Below, piece after piece: positions 57,757 through 64,000 of a DNA stretch of 64,000 nt. A program made the translations under genes and the position numbers. Location of the stretch: contig JACVRA010000050.1 of assembly GCA_019828545.1 (NCBI GenBank), positions 186,001 through 250,000 on the forward strand, written 5' to 3'. The first letter of the stretch is position 1; each line of letters begins with the position of its first letter. This DNA is from Paracamarosporium sp. OC-R06-R3. Lineage: Eukaryota; Ascomycota; Dothideomycetes; Pleosporales; Didymosphaeriaceae. The notes beneath the pieces are model-generated. The model was not told the DNA's origin, did not search any database, and worked only from the letters and a program-made list of their open reading frames with translations.

Positions 57757-58129
57757 GTTTCTCGGACACTTGCACCTTGCTTCGACATTGTAAATAATTG
57801 TATCTTCGAACATGCTTTGGAAACCATGTTCAGCGTTGCTTTAAAGATATACAGTCAGCTTCCCGTTTCGAAATTGTATATAGTTTGATGGAGACCTGAT
57901 TCAAGTCCATACCACCATATTTGCCGTATTTCTATGTTGAGAACCGAATTTCCATTGCCCTTTGCGATGTAATACTCTCTTAAGACACATGATTCATAGT
58001 CATCACTTTATCAATGATCCATGTCCTGGTTTTGGATGTGGTTCCATCTAAGAACACAATTCTCATTTACTCGTCATTCATACAAAACATCATGTTGTCG
58101 TCATTCCATACCCAGATATGACCCTTTGC
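57757..58129. other. Convergent 3' region
   Basis: 373 bp, A/T-rich, between the stop codons of the secreted protein (plus) and GCN2 (minus). No gene seen. Confidence 0.5.
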
Positions 58130-63102
<4,973 letters not shown>

Positions 63103-63649
63103 GAGTGATTGAATGAGTCAACACAGGTGTTGACGTGGAGAAGACAGGGCAGCCGAAGCTGCCGCCCTTTACACTGCAGACATGGTGCTTTTCACTGACG
63201 CAAGATCTGTCGCTGTTGGGACGGGGGATGTGCTGGACAGCCTTTCTTCGCCGCCAGCTCATAGTTGGAAGTAGCGGTGGCACCCCACAATGCGGCATAC
63301 GCGCCATGCCTTCTTGGCTCTAGGGCGCCGGACGCGACTTCCATGCTGGAGCGGGTACACAAGACACATAACAAACGGGCGCTGCACTGCACGCTTCTCT
63401 TGGTTCTCGACCAGCCGCCGGGACTCGAACTGCGCGATTCATGGAAACTTTTGCCGTCGTCCTTCTCTTGACAAAATTCACGGTCGTTCGGTGACGTGAA
63501 CGCCCCGCACACCCTTCGCTTCGATTCGTAAACAAGCTGCCAAACAAAACCGCGATCGAGTCTGCGCACGCCACGCGACCAATTCTAGGCGTGAACTTCA
63601 CACAAGATCCCATCAAGTAGTCTCTTCGTGCACTCGCTAGGTGGGCGCA
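63103..63649. promoter_or_regulatory. Divergent promoter region of GCN2 and the right-edge gene
   Basis: 547 bp between start codons. It contains several short ORFs on the minus strand within the likely GCN2 leader, but I cannot define the transcript start and so cannot call upstream ORFs. Confidence 0.5.
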
Positions 63650-64000
63650 ATGTTTTCGTGGATTACAGGCCCCCGGATCACCAATGCCATCGAGGACCTT
63701 CAGCCAGGTATGCGAATTGCACTACCACGCGCCGAGCGTGCGATGCTGATTGTGTAGATCATGGCTACGAAAGTACCTTCATCGACCCGCCCGAGACACC
63801 CGCACATCAGTTCGCCGTAAAAGCCCTCAAGAACGCCGTGTTCGGGACACCAGCCGCAGAAGACGCAAAAAACGCAGGCAAGAAGCTACAGAAGAAGCAG
63901 TTGCCGGACCTTGCGGCTGCGAAAGCACCTGTAATCGCCGCTCCAAAAGAAGATGCGCCTCCTGTCTCGCCGTCCAAGCTGCCTGGAGGTATCTTGATGA
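63650..64000 (+). CDS. Unrecognised gene, 5' part only
   Basis: The first exon (63650..63707) encodes MFSWITGPRITNAIEDLQP and ends in a GTATGC donor. The second begins at 63758 after a GTGTAG acceptor and reads DHGYESTFIDPPETPAHQFAVKA (joined across the splice), running open to the window's end. The visible 100 residues include a Lys/Ala-rich stretch (NAGKKLQKKQLPDLAAAKAP) and a Pro-rich part. No signal peptide or named domain is visible. The FIDPPETPAHQFAVKALK block looks conserved in style, so this is likely a real gene, but I cannot name it. The 3' part lies outside the window. Confidence 0.65.

Overview
The window is nuclear DNA of a filamentous ascomycete. Genes carry short introns (about 45-90 bp) with GTANGT-type donors, CTAAC/CTGAC-like branch points and YAG acceptors. 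The housekeeping genes (FLX1, CRD1, RIM1, MTO1, HIS6, FAF1, STE12, GCN2) are fungal, and HET-domain genes are confined to filamentous ascomycetes. A secreted protein with the architecture of polyglycine hydrolases and a family-6 cellulase suggest a plant-associated Dothideomycete; that placement is inference. Gene models below were joined by hand from splice signals and checked for reading phase. No transcript data were available.

Layout: 1-6.5 kb holds a doubtful left-edge fragment, a Ser-rich protein, a mitochondrial FAD-type carrier and a copper amine oxidase. 7.5-15.1 kb is a self/non-self recognition island: a large HET-domain gene, a PAP2 lipid phosphatase, an NB-ARC/TPR receptor (NLR) and, head to head with it, a second HET-domain gene. 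16-24.4 kb holds a polyglycine hydrolase-like secreted protein, a UCH deubiquitinase, a 5'-truncated conserved gene, a small two-exon protein and a degenerate short-chain dehydrogenase. 24.8-34.1 kb is dense with a WDR70-like protein, RIM1, MTO1, a berberine-bridge-type oxidoreductase and cardiolipin synthase. 34-46 kb is mostly gene-poor, with microsatellites around the STE12 regulator. 46-58 kb holds a GH6 cellobiohydrolase, FAF1/HIS6 as a divergent pair, an RBR ubiquitin ligase and two secreted cysteine-containing proteins. 58-64 kb holds GCN2 and the start of an unrecognised gene.

The main discovery is at 11.5-15.1 kb. The NLR's true first exon is hidden in a frame different from the longest ORF. 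It encodes an N-terminal glycine-rich motif of about 27 residues that matches, with 18 of 27 aligned positions identical, the C-terminal tail of the HET-domain protein transcribed divergently only 202 bp away. This is the arrangement of a fungal amyloid signalling pair: the receptor oligomerises, templates its motif onto the effector's motif and so switches on HET-mediated cell death. The motif resembles the sigma-type prion-like motif. Near-identical 126-bp TPR repeats in the receptor fit a rapidly diversifying recognition surface.
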